Shown piece after piece: positions 30,952 to 40,861 of a DNA stretch of 64,000 bases. The notes under the pieces were generated by a model. That model did not search any database. It was not told where the DNA came from and saw only the letters and a list, made by a program, of their open reading frames with translations. Origin of the DNA: Rubritalea profundi (lineage in GTDB: Bacteria > Verrucomicrobiota > Verrucomicrobiia > Verrucomicrobiales > Akkermansiaceae); assembly GCF_002954445.1 (NCBI RefSeq), contig NZ_MQWA01000001.1, positions 442,221 through 506,220 on the forward strand. Reading direction: 5' to 3'. Each line of letters starts with the position of its first letter. Positions within the stretch are counted from its first letter, which is position 1. Both the position numbers and the translations under genes were made by a program.

Positions 30952-31959
30952 ATGACCAAATTCTCTGCCATCCTAGCGACTGGCCGCATCTCTAACTTGC
31001 CGACTGTCTGGTGTAATGTCTTGGTGGCCTTTTTGCTGGTTCAGCTAGCACCTGTGATGTTTGGAGACTTTCCTAGCTCCATTTTTTCCGTCCCTTTGTT
31101 TCTTGTCACTTGTATAGCGGCATCATGCCTTTATGTTGGTGGTTGCTTTCTTGGCGATGCTGTCGATGTGGAATTTGATAAATCGAATAAGCCCGACCGG
31201 CCGATTCCGATGGGTGTTCTTGATAGAAATAGTATTTACGGGTATGCCGCCTTTTTATTGACGACTGGCATCGTTCTCCCATTCGCCTATATTAAATTCT
31301 CAACTGGGAGTTTCGCTCCCTCAGCTCTCGTTGCTAGCCTTTTGCTAGCTGGTGCCATTATCATTTACTCTCTATGGCATAAACGCTCGCCGTGGATTGG
31401 CCTTCCCTTCATCGGTGCTTGCAGATTCTTTCTTGTGCTCTTTGGTGCATATATAGCGATCACGACAGTTCCAAGTTTACAGGAAGTTTTCGACTCCCAC
31501 CCAAAAGCTCCCAATGACACTTCAATTACAGTTGTTTGTGGAGACGAAGGCGTGCGTCCAATTCCCTTTCTCTACGCCCTCTGCGTCGGACTCTACACCA
31601 TCTGTTTCGCCAGTGTCGCGCGCAGTGAATCTTCACCGAAGCCCATTACTTGGAGGAAATCGCTCATGTTAACTATGCTGCTACTGCCTCTTCTAGCATT
31701 ACCACTGAACCTCAATATTCTATTCAAAGCTAACTTCGACTTACCTAGTCTTTCAGCCCTGCTGCTCTACTGGCTCTGGATGGTCAGTGCTTTCCGCCAG
31801 ATCAACAGCAACAAAGACAAGTTCGTTTCGATGTCTTTAGCTGGCTTCTGCTTGCTGGATGCCACCTTCGCGGCGCAATTTGGCTGGCCATGGATCTTAG
31901 TCTGTCTCGTGCTCTTTGGCCTGTCACTCATGCTCCAGAAATGGGCTCCCGCCACCTAA
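30952..31959 (+). CDS. eboC: UbiA-family prenyltransferase (EboC-like)
   Basis: ATGRISNLPTVWCNVLVAFLL; GGCFLGDAVDVEFDKSNKPDRPIPMG Asp-rich motif; multi-TM. Confidence 0.82.
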   Translation: MTKFSAILATGRISNLPTVWCNVLVAFLLVQLAPVMFGDFPSSIFSVPLFLVTCIAASCLYVGGCFLGDAVDVEFDKSNKPDRPIPMGVLDRNSIYGYAAFLLTTGIVLPFAYIKFSTGSFAPSALVASLLLAGAIIIYSLWHKRSPWIGLPFIGACRFFLVLFGAYIAITTVPSLQEVFDSHPKAPNDTSITVVCGDEGVRPIPFLYALCVGLYTICFASVARSESSPKPITWRKSLMLTMLLLPLLALPLNLNILFKANFDLPSLSALLLYWLWMVSAFRQINSNKDKFVSMSLAGFCLLDATFAAQFGWPWILVCLVLFGLSLMLQKWAPAT

Positions 31960-31982
31960 GCTCAACAAACCCATTCATGTCA

Positions 31983-32357
31983 TCACCCACAGTCAAGTAG
32001 GTCTAGGTTAAAGCCAAGTTCAGAGCTCTCTACAAAGAAGTTTCCAGAGAAGTCCCCACCGGTGAGACGAAAACTGGCATCTTCAATAAAGCGGAATGGG
32101 TGACAGAAATCGTCACTGAACTCGAATACGATCGCGATTCGGATTGTGAAATCAATGGCTAACAACTCACAAAGGATGCCGCAGCGGCTGTGGAGGCACT
32201 CATCACAGACGGCTATGAAATCCTATCCATCATCCGGTCACCTCTGGATAATGGAAACATAATATCCAAAAAATGACTGAGGCCGGGTAGGGTTACGGCT
32301 ATGGATACAGCATCACCGGTGGCACTAGCATTATCGCTAAAAAGCTCGCCAACTAAG
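31983..32357 (+). pseudogene. decayed small-protein gene
   Basis: coding-like frame KAKFRALYKEVSREVPTGETKTGIFNKAEWVTEIVTELEYDRDSDCEING*QLTKDAAAAVEALITDGYEILSIIRSPLDNGN then GYGYGYSITGGTSIIAKKLAN* in another frame. Confidence 0.55.
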
Positions 32358-32477
32358 GCCGTTCTGCGTTATTTTGTTTGGTTCCCCAGCAAATCTGTGA
32401 AAAATGTGAATTTCCAGTTGCAAATCCCAAAACTTCCTCCTAGCTTGCGCCCTCACACCCAAGTACAATTTTTTATT

Positions 32478-32633
32478 ATGTCTAAGCATTCAAGTCTCAA
32501 AGCAAAAGGAAGCGCAGCAGGTAAGCGTTCAGTAATGAAGCGTTTCGAGCGCGTAAAAGCCCTTCAGGAATCCGGTAGGTGGGAAGAGGGCAAGTCCCCA
32601 ATCGGTCTTCCTAAGACAAAGGTTACTTCGTAA
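32478..32633 (+). CDS. small basic protein (Chlamydiae/Verrucomicrobia ribosome-associated family)
   Basis: MSKHSSLKAKGSAAGKRSVMKRFERVKALQESGRWEEGKSPIGLPKTKVTS; internal ATG of ORF 32301..32633. Confidence 0.88.
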   Translation: MSKHSSLKAKGSAAGKRSVMKRFERVKALQESGRWEEGKSPIGLPKTKVTS

Positions 32634-32655
32634 TCTTCTTTTGCTAGAACCTTTA

Positions 32656-32696
32656 AATACCCGCTCGGTGTTCATTTCACCCTGCGGGTATTCTTG
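32656..32696 (+). terminator. rho-independent terminator
   Basis: aatacccgc...gcgggtattcttg. Confidence 0.65.
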
Positions 32697-32746
32697 TCCA
32701 TAGCCTTTGTGCTAGCATTAGCACAAAAACATTAAGGAAAGTAACC

Positions 32747-33595
32747 ATGTCAGACCAAGAACTAGGCATTCGCCTCAACAAGTACCTCGCATCCTGCGCG
32801 GTTGGCTCACGCCGCAAATGCGATGAGCTCATCAAGAAGGGCAGCGTAGTCGTCAACGGCAAAGTCTGCTCTGACCTTTCCACCACTGTCACCGAAGACG
32901 ACTTTGTCAAAATCGGTAACTCCCGTGTGCTCCCACGTGACACGACGACTATCCTGCTCTGTAAGCCAAAAGGTCTTATTTGCACAAAGGACGACGAACT
33001 AAAGCGCGAGACTATCTACGAGCTGCTCCCGCCCAATATGCGCCACCTCAACCACGTTGGCCGCCTTGACCAGGATTCCGAAGGTCTGCTAATCATGACC
33101 AATGATGGCGACCTCGCTCAGGAACTTTCGCATCCGAAAAAGAAGATCGAGAAAGAATACCTCGTCACCGTCAACCAAGCCTTCAGCAATGAAGTGCTCG
33201 ATCAATTTCTCAAAGGCATCTGGACTGGCGATACTAAGGCTCACGCCAAGGCGGTCAAACGCCTCTCACCACGCCGCTTCCTCATCATCCTAGAAACTGG
33301 CCTCAAGCGCCAAATCCGCATGATGTGTAAGGCCGCCCACCTCAATGTCGTAAAGCTCGTCCGCATCCGTATCGGCCACGTCACTGGCGGCGGTCTAGCA
33401 CCTGGTAGATACTCCGAGCTCGACGCTCACGACATCGAGCTCCTCCAGCGCAATCCAAAGACCGACAAGGCCTACCGCACTAAAGCGACCCTCAAGGCTA
33501 GACCAATTGCAGCGACAAAGAAGAAGACAGCGAGAAGACGCGCACCCGACAGGACTGCTCTCCCCACAAAAAAGACCTTTAGAAAGCGCCGCTAA
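32747..33595 (+). CDS. pseudouridine synthase (RsuA/RluF family)
   Basis: S4 domain RLNKYLASCAVGSRRKCDELIKKGSVVVNG; VGRLDQDSEGLLIMTNDGDLAQELSHPKKKIEKEYLVTV; basic C-tail. Confidence 0.93.
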   Translation: MSDQELGIRLNKYLASCAVGSRRKCDELIKKGSVVVNGKVCSDLSTTVTEDDFVKIGNSRVLPRDTTTILLCKPKGLICTKDDELKRETIYELLPPNMRHLNHVGRLDQDSEGLLIMTNDGDLAQELSHPKKKIEKEYLVTVNQAFSNEVLDQFLKGIWTGDTKAHAKAVKRLSPRRFLIILETGLKRQIRMMCKAAHLNVVKLVRIRIGHVTGGGLAPGRYSELDAHDIELLQRNPKTDKAYRTKATLKARPIAATKKKTARRRAPDRTALPTKKTFRKRR

Positions 33596-33621
33596 AGAAT
33601 TTATTTTTACTCACCATTTCA

Positions 33622-33655
33622 AAAAAGCCCATTCGAATACGAATGGGCTTTTTCG
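33622..33655 (+). terminator. rho-independent terminator
   Basis: aaaaaagcccattcg aata cgaatgggcttttt. Confidence 0.9.
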
Positions 33656-33809
33656 TTTTCACGCCACAAAGCCGTGATCGCAGTCGCAATCGTTACATTT
33701 ATCATACATCTGTATAATATTCACAGAATTCATCATTGTCATGAGCGGATCTTCGCTGCTAAATTCCGCTCAGAAATCACTCTTATTCACCCAGTGACCC
33801 AATTATTTC

Positions 33810-35759
33810 ATGAGTACCAATAACACACTCGTAATCGACGAAAACACCGTCATTCACCCTTCCAAGGAATTTTCAGCAAAAGCACGCGTATCCAGCATGG
33901 AGCAATACGAGAGCATGCACAAACAGTCCATCGAAGATCCAGACACATTCTGGGCTAACGAAGCTAGCGACCTCAAGTGGCAGAAGAAGTGGGACAAAGT
34001 CCTCGACTGGAAAGCACCCTACGCCGAGTGGTTCCAGGGAGCTAAGCTCAACGTCTGCGAAAATGCTGTCGACCGCCACGTCGAAGCCGGCCGTGGCAAC
34101 AAGGCTGCTATCATCTGGGAAGGCGAGCCCGGCGACAAGCGCACTGTCACCTACCAGCAACTTCAGCATGAAGTTTGCCGCATGGCCAACGTACTGATCG
34201 CGAAAGGCGTCAAGTCTGAAGACCGCGTACTCATCTACATGCCAATGGTTCCTGAAGCAACCATCGCGATGCTAGCCTGCGCACGTCTCGGAGCAGTTCA
34301 CTCTATCGTCTTCGGCGGTTTCTCCTCAGAGTCTATCAAAGACCGTCTCGAGGACTCCAAGGCTGTTGCCGTAATCACCTCTGATGGCTCATGGCGCCGC
34401 GCTGGCGTTGTCCCTCTCAAAGACAACATGGACGAAGCCCTCCAAAACAACGACACCGTCAAATCCGTCATCGTTCTCAAGCGTTGTGAGAATCAGATCA
34501 ACATGACTGAAGGCCGCGATTTCTGGTGGCACGAAGAAACGGCCAAAGTTACAGCAACGCACAAGCCTGAAGGGTTCTCATCCGAGCACCCACTCTTCAT
34601 CCTCTACACATCCGGTTCTACAGGTAAGCCAAAAGGCATCCTCCACACATCGGGTGGCTACATGGTCGGCACTTACACCACCTGCAAGTACATCTTCGAC
34701 ATGAAAGAAGACGACGTCTACTGGTGCACTGCCGATGTAGGCTGGATCACTGGTCATTCCTACATCACTTACGGACCACTCTTCGCTGGCGTGACTCAGG
34801 TCATGTACGAAGGTGGACCAAACTTCCCAGATTGGGGACGCTTCTGGAGCATCATCGAAGAATACGGCGTGACTATTTTCTACACAGCACCGACAGCTAT
34901 CCGGGCCTTCATCAAGGCCGGTGACGAGTTCGTCGACAAGTACGATCTCTCCTCACTTCGCCTCCTCGGCACAGTCGGTGAGCCTATCAACCCAGCTGCT
35001 TGGGAATGGTACTATAACAAGATCGGTGGTGGACGCTGCCCGATCGTTGACACATGGTGGCAGACTGAAACTGGCGCAGCGATGATTTCACCGCTGCCAG
35101 GTTGCACACCCATCAAGCCAGGCACAGCCACTCGCCCATTCTTCGGTGTCGATGCTGCGATCCTCGATGAAGACGGCAAGGAATGCGAAGTCGACCAACC
35201 AGGTCGCCTCGTTATCCGCAAGCCATGGCCATCCATGCTCCGCAGCGTCTACGGTGACAAGCAGCGCTACGAGGACACTTACTGGAGTGACTACGACGGT
35301 ATTTACACAGCTGGTGATGGTGCCCGTAAGGACAAAGATGGCAACATCTACATCATTGGCCGACTCGACGACGTACTCAACGTCTCAGGCCACCGCCTCG
35401 GTACTGCCGAGATCGAGTCCGCTCTCGTTGCCCACAACTCAGTAGCCGAAGCCGCTGTTGTTGGTAAGCCTCACGAAATCAAGGGCCAGGCAGTCGTCTG
35501 CTTCGTCACCCTCAAAACTGGCATCACAGAAACTGACGAGCTCAAAGTCGAGCTCCGCAACCACGTCGGAAAAGTCATCGGTGCGATTGCAAAACCAGAC
35601 GCGATTCACTTCGCACCCGGCCTGCCAAAGACCCGTTCAGGCAAGATCATGCGTCGTCTCCTCAAGGAACTTGTCGCCACCGGCAAAGTCACAGGAAACA
35701 TCACAACGCTTGAGGACAGCACAGTCATCGCAGCTATCCAAAAGTCCATCACTGGTTAG
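33810..35759 (+). CDS. acs: acetate--CoA ligase
   Basis: FILYTSGSTGKPKGILHTSGGYMV, VDTWWQTETGAAMISPLPG, LPKTRSGKIMRRLLKE. Confidence 0.98.
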   Translation: MSTNNTLVIDENTVIHPSKEFSAKARVSSMEQYESMHKQSIEDPDTFWANEASDLKWQKKWDKVLDWKAPYAEWFQGAKLNVCENAVDRHVEAGRGNKAAIIWEGEPGDKRTVTYQQLQHEVCRMANVLIAKGVKSEDRVLIYMPMVPEATIAMLACARLGAVHSIVFGGFSSESIKDRLEDSKAVAVITSDGSWRRAGVVPLKDNMDEALQNNDTVKSVIVLKRCENQINMTEGRDFWWHEETAKVTATHKPEGFSSEHPLFILYTSGSTGKPKGILHTSGGYMVGTYTTCKYIFDMKEDDVYWCTADVGWITGHSYITYGPLFAGVTQVMYEGGPNFPDWGRFWSIIEEYGVTIFYTAPTAIRAFIKAGDEFVDKYDLSSLRLLGTVGEPINPAAWEWYYNKIGGGRCPIVDTWWQTETGAAMISPLPGCTPIKPGTATRPFFGVDAAILDEDGKECEVDQPGRLVIRKPWPSMLRSVYGDKQRYEDTYWSDYDGIYTAGDGARKDKDGNIYIIGRLDDVLNVSGHRLGTAEIESALVAHNSVAEAAVVGKPHEIKGQAVVCFVTLKTGITETDELKVELRNHVGKVIGAIAKPDAIHFAPGLPKTRSGKIMRRLLKELVATGKVTGNITTLEDSTVIAAIQKSITG

Positions 35760-35782
35760 CCCCTTAACAAATCTCAATTTCA

Positions 35783-35817
35783 AAAGCGATGGTCAGCAAT
35801 GCCCATCGCTTTTTTGT
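35783..35817 (+). terminator. rho-independent terminator after acs
   Basis: aaaagcgatgg...cccatcgctttttt. Confidence 0.9.
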
Positions 35818-36253
35818 GCGCTACACAGCTCTCTAATTAGGAAGCTCTATGCTTCGAGTTCGGGCTTTGGGATAGGCTAACCCATCTTTAACATGCTAGT
35901 GATGGGCTAACTTTGAGCTACCGTCTTCGATGTTGGTTTCGTAGATTCCCTGCCAGAGGGAGTGACCTACAGCCCTCCCAGCTTTGAGATAATGCTCACG
36001 GTTGAGAGCTTGTCGAAGTAGATTGACTTCAGCTTCTTCAGTCGCAGTTCTGAGTTTTAGCCTCGCAGTGGGAATAGGCAATTGGGTTAACTTCACCGCT
36101 TACTATTGAAAAAATGAGGCTCACTGTTTAGCAAAATGAGTTCTAGTCCGCGTAAGACTGAGTAACTGTCTAGCCAATCGCCCAGTCACCCTCTAAAAAA
36201 GCACAAACCTACGCTCGACACCTGCCAAGCTTATGCTGATTATGACGTGACCA

Positions 36254-37354
36254 ATGCTAACAGCAGATCGCTACATCGGAAAACAAATCATAAGCACCAC
36301 AATCTTTGCCGTGCTCATCCTCAGTGGAGTCTTCTTACTGGGTAACATCTTCAAGGAGGCTCGCCCACTCTTTGTAGGGAAGCATCCATCGGCCTATCTG
36401 ATTTTAGAGTTCATATTCAGCGTTTTGCCGTTTTCACTTATGTTCACCATCCCATTCAGTTTCTTGGCTGCTGTGATGTTGGTATTTGGACGTCTCTCTG
36501 CAGACAACGAACTAGTCGGCATGCGTATGGCGGGCCGTAGTCTTCCCCGCATTGCTCTGCCTGTATTTGCCTCGGCCATCCTACTCTCTGGTTTTTGTTA
36601 TTGGCTCAACGTCAAAATTGCTCCTGAGGCAAAGGGCAATGTGAAGGACCTGTTGATCCAAGCTGTCAAAGAAGACCCCAATAAATTCCTCGACCCTGGC
36701 GTTGTTCAGACCCAACTCGACGACAAGCGCATCTACGTTCAAGCCCGCGAGGGTGACATCCTTTACGGAGTGCACATCCACGATATTGGCGACGAGAGCA
36801 CAGCATACGGCGAAAAGCTCTACACCTACGCTGAAAGTGCGCACCTAGATATCGACATCACCAAAGGGCAACTCCAGCTCAAACTTCAGGACGCAACGAT
36901 TGAGACCGTGAGCAAAGACGGCATTCACACACCCATCACAGTCTCAGCAATCAACCCCGTGATCTTCGACTTCAGCCTAGAAAAGAAAAAACGCATCAAG
37001 GCGTCCTGGATGACGAATACTGAGATCACGCAACACCTGCAGGACCATCCCAATCTTAAGCCTGAGAAAGTCACCGAGTTTAAGAACCAAATCACCCACC
37101 GCCAATCGTACTCGCTCGCATGCATCGCCTTCGCTCTCGTTGGCGTACCGCTCGGGATGTCATCTCGACGCAAGGAATCCTCCAGCGGCTTCGCGCTCTC
37201 GATCGCCATCGGCTTAGGCTACTTCCTGTTCCACATTTTTGCCAATCAGGTCGATGCTGACTCAGAAGATCTGGCGACAATTCTCTACTGGATGCCCAAT
37301 TTCCTCGCACTACTCCTAGGCATTTACCTGTTCCGACGCGCGAGCAGAAAATAA
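36254..37354 (+). CDS. LptF/LptG family LPS export permease
   Basis: DRYIGKQIISTTIFAVLILSGVFLLGNIF, FGRLSADNELVGMRMAGRS, LACIAFALVGVPLGMSSRRKESSSGFALSI. Confidence 0.92.
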   Translation: MLTADRYIGKQIISTTIFAVLILSGVFLLGNIFKEARPLFVGKHPSAYLILEFIFSVLPFSLMFTIPFSFLAAVMLVFGRLSADNELVGMRMAGRSLPRIALPVFASAILLSGFCYWLNVKIAPEAKGNVKDLLIQAVKEDPNKFLDPGVVQTQLDDKRIYVQAREGDILYGVHIHDIGDESTAYGEKLYTYAESAHLDIDITKGQLQLKLQDATIETVSKDGIHTPITVSAINPVIFDFSLEKKKRIKASWMTNTEITQHLQDHPNLKPEKVTEFKNQITHRQSYSLACIAFALVGVPLGMSSRRKESSSGFALSIAIGLGYFLFHIFANQVDADSEDLATILYWMPNFLALLLGIYLFRRASRK

Positions 37355-37366
37355 CTCACAGTCCTC

Positions 37367-39220
37367 ATGGCTAAGCACAGTCACCCCTACAGAAACCTTT
37401 GGCGAAACGTCTGCACATTTTTTCGGGAAAATGCGCTGGACCCCTTTCCTATTCGCCATTCCTTGTCGGAACTGACTCCGCGCAACATAGGAGCCGACAG
37501 CAAAGCGGCACTCAATGTTGCTTTGCTGACCCTCCCTCAAGGGATGGCCTATGCAGCGATTGCGGAACTGCCTATATACTACGGCATTATTTGCGCGATC
37601 ATTGCTGGCGTTCTAGCACCTATTTTTGCGGGCTCACGCTTCACTATTCTAGGCCCCACCAATGCTACGGCATTCATGGTCTTTAGTTTCTTCGTATCCC
37701 ACCCGGAGGTCGACATGCAGAGCAAGATGCTAATGATGCCGCTCTTAGTATTTATGGTCGGAGCTCTCTCGGTCGCTGGAGCGTATTTTAAAGTAGCGGA
37801 CCTTTTGCAGTACGTCAGCCGCAGTGTGCTGGTCGGCTACATTACTGGTGCAGCCATCCTGATTATGACCAATCAGATGAAGCACATCCTAGGGGTAGCC
37901 GAACCCATGGCTGAGGCTGGCGCTAAAACCTTTTTTTCTATCCTCCATGCGATGGGGTCTTTCTGGCAATCCTACCAATGGCAACCCTTCCTTCTTGGTG
38001 GCTGCACCTTAGCCCTCTACCTTTACATGCAAAAACGGCTTGCAGCCCTCCCCAATTTTGCAATCTGCCTCACTGTCACCACACTGATTACTTACCTACT
38101 AAAAATGTTTGTGCCAGCATTCTCAGAAATTGCCACCTTCACTCCCTTCAATGATTTTTCCTTCTCCCCCAGCCTACCCACCCTCGATTTTGATACTATT
38201 TCTGTACTTTTCGGAGTCGCTTTTGCCATCTCTTTTCTAGCGTCGTTAGAAAACACAGTGATGGGCAAATCACTCGGCTCGCGCAGTGGCGAACGACCTG
38301 ATGTAAACCAAGATATGTTTGCCGTCGGCATGGCCAACCTAGGAGCGTCACTACTCTCACCCATGCCAGCCTCTGGCTCACTCACTCGCTCAGCCCTCAA
38401 TTACGATTCTGGAGCTAAAACCCGCTTCGCCTCAATCTATTGCTCGCTACTCTGCTTGCTCGGTTTTTGGGCACTCGTTGAGCTTCCCATTGTAGAACAT
38501 ATCCCCAAGGCCTCACTCTCAGGCCTCGTCATAGGCATCGCCATCACTCTCATCAAATGGCACCAAATCCGTATCTGCCTCCGTGCCACCCATGATGACG
38601 CCCTCGTCATCATCAGCACCTTTAGCGCCACACTCATCACTCGGCTCGACTACGCTATCTTCGCGGGTGTAGCCCTCTCTATCACACTCTTCTTACGTAA
38701 GGCCTCTAAACCACACCTCATCGAATACGAAGTAAGTGATGAAGGCGACCTGCGAGAACTTGACAAAAAGAAAAATCGCCAAAACCCTGCGATCTCCATC
38801 GTGCACGTCGAAGGCGACCTCTTCTTCGGCGCTGCTGACCTATTCCACACTCAAGTCCAAATCACAGCTTCTGACCCCAACCTCAAAGTCATTATCCTGC
38901 GCCTCAAGAACGCACGCCACCTTGACGCCACCAGCGTCATGGCCCTAGAGAGTCTGGTGAAACACATGCGAGAACAGGGACGCTTCGTGCTCATCTCAGG
39001 AGCGACCAGGGAAGTCTACAAAGTTCTCAAGCTCTCTGGCGCGCTAGAAACTATCCAAGGCGACTGTGACCGTTCTCAAGGCGAAACAAACGTCTTCATT
39101 TATGCACCAAGTAACCCCAATTTATCGACACGTGACGCTCTATTACGTGCTCAGGAGCTACTTGGCACCAAGACTGCGGATATTAAGATCTTTTACGACC
39201 CGTCTCATAAGAAATCGTAA
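37367..39220 (+). CDS. SulP family anion transporter with STAS domain
   Basis: ALNVALLTLPQGMAYAAIAELPIYYGIICAIIAGVLAPIFAGSRFTILGPTNATAF; C-terminal STAS ARHLDATSVMALESLVKHMREQGRFVLISG. Confidence 0.95.
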   Translation: MAKHSHPYRNLWRNVCTFFRENALDPFPIRHSLSELTPRNIGADSKAALNVALLTLPQGMAYAAIAELPIYYGIICAIIAGVLAPIFAGSRFTILGPTNATAFMVFSFFVSHPEVDMQSKMLMMPLLVFMVGALSVAGAYFKVADLLQYVSRSVLVGYITGAAILIMTNQMKHILGVAEPMAEAGAKTFFSILHAMGSFWQSYQWQPFLLGGCTLALYLYMQKRLAALPNFAICLTVTTLITYLLKMFVPAFSEIATFTPFNDFSFSPSLPTLDFDTISVLFGVAFAISFLASLENTVMGKSLGSRSGERPDVNQDMFAVGMANLGASLLSPMPASGSLTRSALNYDSGAKTRFASIYCSLLCLLGFWALVELPIVEHIPKASLSGLVIGIAITLIKWHQIRICLRATHDDALVIISTFSATLITRLDYAIFAGVALSITLFLRKASKPHLIEYEVSDEGDLRELDKKKNRQNPAISIVHVEGDLFFGAADLFHTQVQITASDPNLKVIILRLKNARHLDATSVMALESLVKHMREQGRFVLISGATREVYKVLKLSGALETIQGDCDRSQGETNVFIYAPSNPNLSTRDALLRAQELLGTKTADIKIFYDPSHKKS

Positions 39221-39274
39221 TCCTCTCCGCAACTGGGGTATTGCCATCACCACAGCTCCACTTTATAAGTCTTT

Positions 39275-39817
39275 GTGATGTTTCGCCACCCACTGCTTCA
39301 GTCCCTCATATTTAGCTCCCTACTCATTGGCGCTAAAATCCAAGCTGAGGGCGGCAAAATATATCCTCTACTGAAGACCCATTCTGGCCAACAATTCTCA
39401 GAGGTCAAAGTCCTCCAAGTCGAGCCCGACAGCATCACCATCATGCACAAAGACGGCGGTTGCCGACTCAAGGTCGAAGATCTTCCAACTGCTCTCCAGC
39501 AGGAACTTGGCATTAGCTACAACGACTCAGCAATAACCTACCGGGAAAAACGCAACAGCGAGCGCTCAGTCGCTCAGAAATCCGCCCAGATAGCCCATGA
39601 TATCGCAGCCAGAAAACGCCAACGAGCGATGATCTCGCGCATTGTCGAGCAACAGGAGCAAGAACTCTCACAAGTGACCAAAGTCAAAGTTGTTAAAAAA
39701 CATGCTGATGGCTACCTGTGCAAAGTTGTCTCCCCAATCACCATTGATGTAACCCAACAAATCACTACCACACTCGGAGGCAGAAAAACCATCGTCGTGG
39801 GTAAAAAGACCGTTTAA
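39275..39817 (+). CDS. hypothetical secreted protein
   Basis: 180-aa ORF with signal peptide; no family recognised. Confidence 0.6.
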   Translation: MMFRHPLLQSLIFSSLLIGAKIQAEGGKIYPLLKTHSGQQFSEVKVLQVEPDSITIMHKDGGCRLKVEDLPTALQQELGISYNDSAITYREKRNSERSVAQKSAQIAHDIAARKRQRAMISRIVEQQEQELSQVTKVKVVKKHADGYLCKVVSPITIDVTQQITTTLGGRKTIVVGKKTV

Positions 39818-40045
39818 CCAAAAGAATTTGAAGCTGAACTCATTTACCTCATTTCAGAAAAGCCCCTTGGGCGCGGAAGAGAGTACGTATTGAGAATTCT
39901 TCACGAAGAACCCTATAGCTACACCCCTGATACAGGGTACACTGCATACATCCAGAGATACAAAGTCATCAAGCAGTGAGCACAATTCTCCTATTCTTAA
40001 GGAAATTTGGTTGAAAATCGCTCGATCCACATCCAATAGTTTCTC

Positions 40046-40540
40046 ATGAAGTCATCATTAGTCATTGAACTCATCCATCTACCCGAGGAAGGGAAATCCT
40101 TCGAGGGCCAGATTGATCCCGCAATTTACAACCTGCCAAAACACGACGCCCAACCCGTCGGACCACTCCACTATGAACTCCATGCCCAGCGATTTGAAGA
40201 CGAACTTCTAGTCCGTGGATTCATTTCCAGCGCATTTAAATTTAGATGCAACCGAGATAACCAAGAGTTTATCCAAACAATTTCTTTAGACGAATTTGGT
40301 CAATCGTTTGAGATTGAAGAAGGCAACGTAGACCTCACTGAAGCCTTACGGGAAGAGGTTTTGATGAACTTCCCTAGCTACCCAAGATGCGATGAAGCCG
40401 ACGAGCCGCACGTCTGTGAAATAGAAGAACAATATTTAGCAGTAGACAAAGACCCCGATGATGGTGTAGACGAAGCGCCCGAGAGTAACAGTGACGACCA
40501 ATGGGCCGCACTCGATGATTTCAAAAAATTTAAAGACTAA
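40046..40540 (+). CDS. DUF177 (YceD-like) protein
   Basis: DELLVRGFISSAFKFRCNRDNQEF; immediately upstream of rpmF. Confidence 0.82.
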   Translation: MKSSLVIELIHLPEEGKSFEGQIDPAIYNLPKHDAQPVGPLHYELHAQRFEDELLVRGFISSAFKFRCNRDNQEFIQTISLDEFGQSFEIEEGNVDLTEALREEVLMNFPSYPRCDEADEPHVCEIEEQYLAVDKDPDDGVDEAPESNSDDQWAALDDFKKFKD

Positions 40541-40563
40541 CCGTCCAATAGAGACCTAAGATT

Positions 40564-40746
40564 ATGGCAGTACCAAAGCGTAGAACATCCAAAAGTAAGC
40601 AAAGAATGCGCCGCGGCGCGAACCGTTGGCATGCGCCTAAACTCCAGACCTGCTCCGAGTGTGGTAGCCGCGTTCCTGGTCACATCGCTTGCCCATCATG
40701 TGGCAACTACGGTGGCCGTCAGGTTCTCGAAGTTGACTCTCTTTAA
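40564..40746 (+). CDS. rpmF: 50S ribosomal protein L32
   Basis: MAVPKRRTSKSKQRMRRGANRWHAPKLQTCSECGSRVPGHIACPSCGNYGGRQVL. Confidence 0.98.
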   Translation: MAVPKRRTSKSKQRMRRGANRWHAPKLQTCSECGSRVPGHIACPSCGNYGGRQVLEVDSL

Positions 40747-40788
40747 TTAGGCCTCGTGCAATAATCGCACGACCACCTGAAACTTTTC

Positions 40789-40826
40789 AAAAACGTGCTG
40801 TAGTATCATTTACCGCACGTTTTTTT
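40789..40826 (+). terminator. rho-independent terminator after rpmF
   Basis: aaaaacgtgc...gcacgttttttt. Confidence 0.85.
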
Positions 40827-40861
40827 CGTGTCCAAACCAAACTAATACATACAGAATAGTC

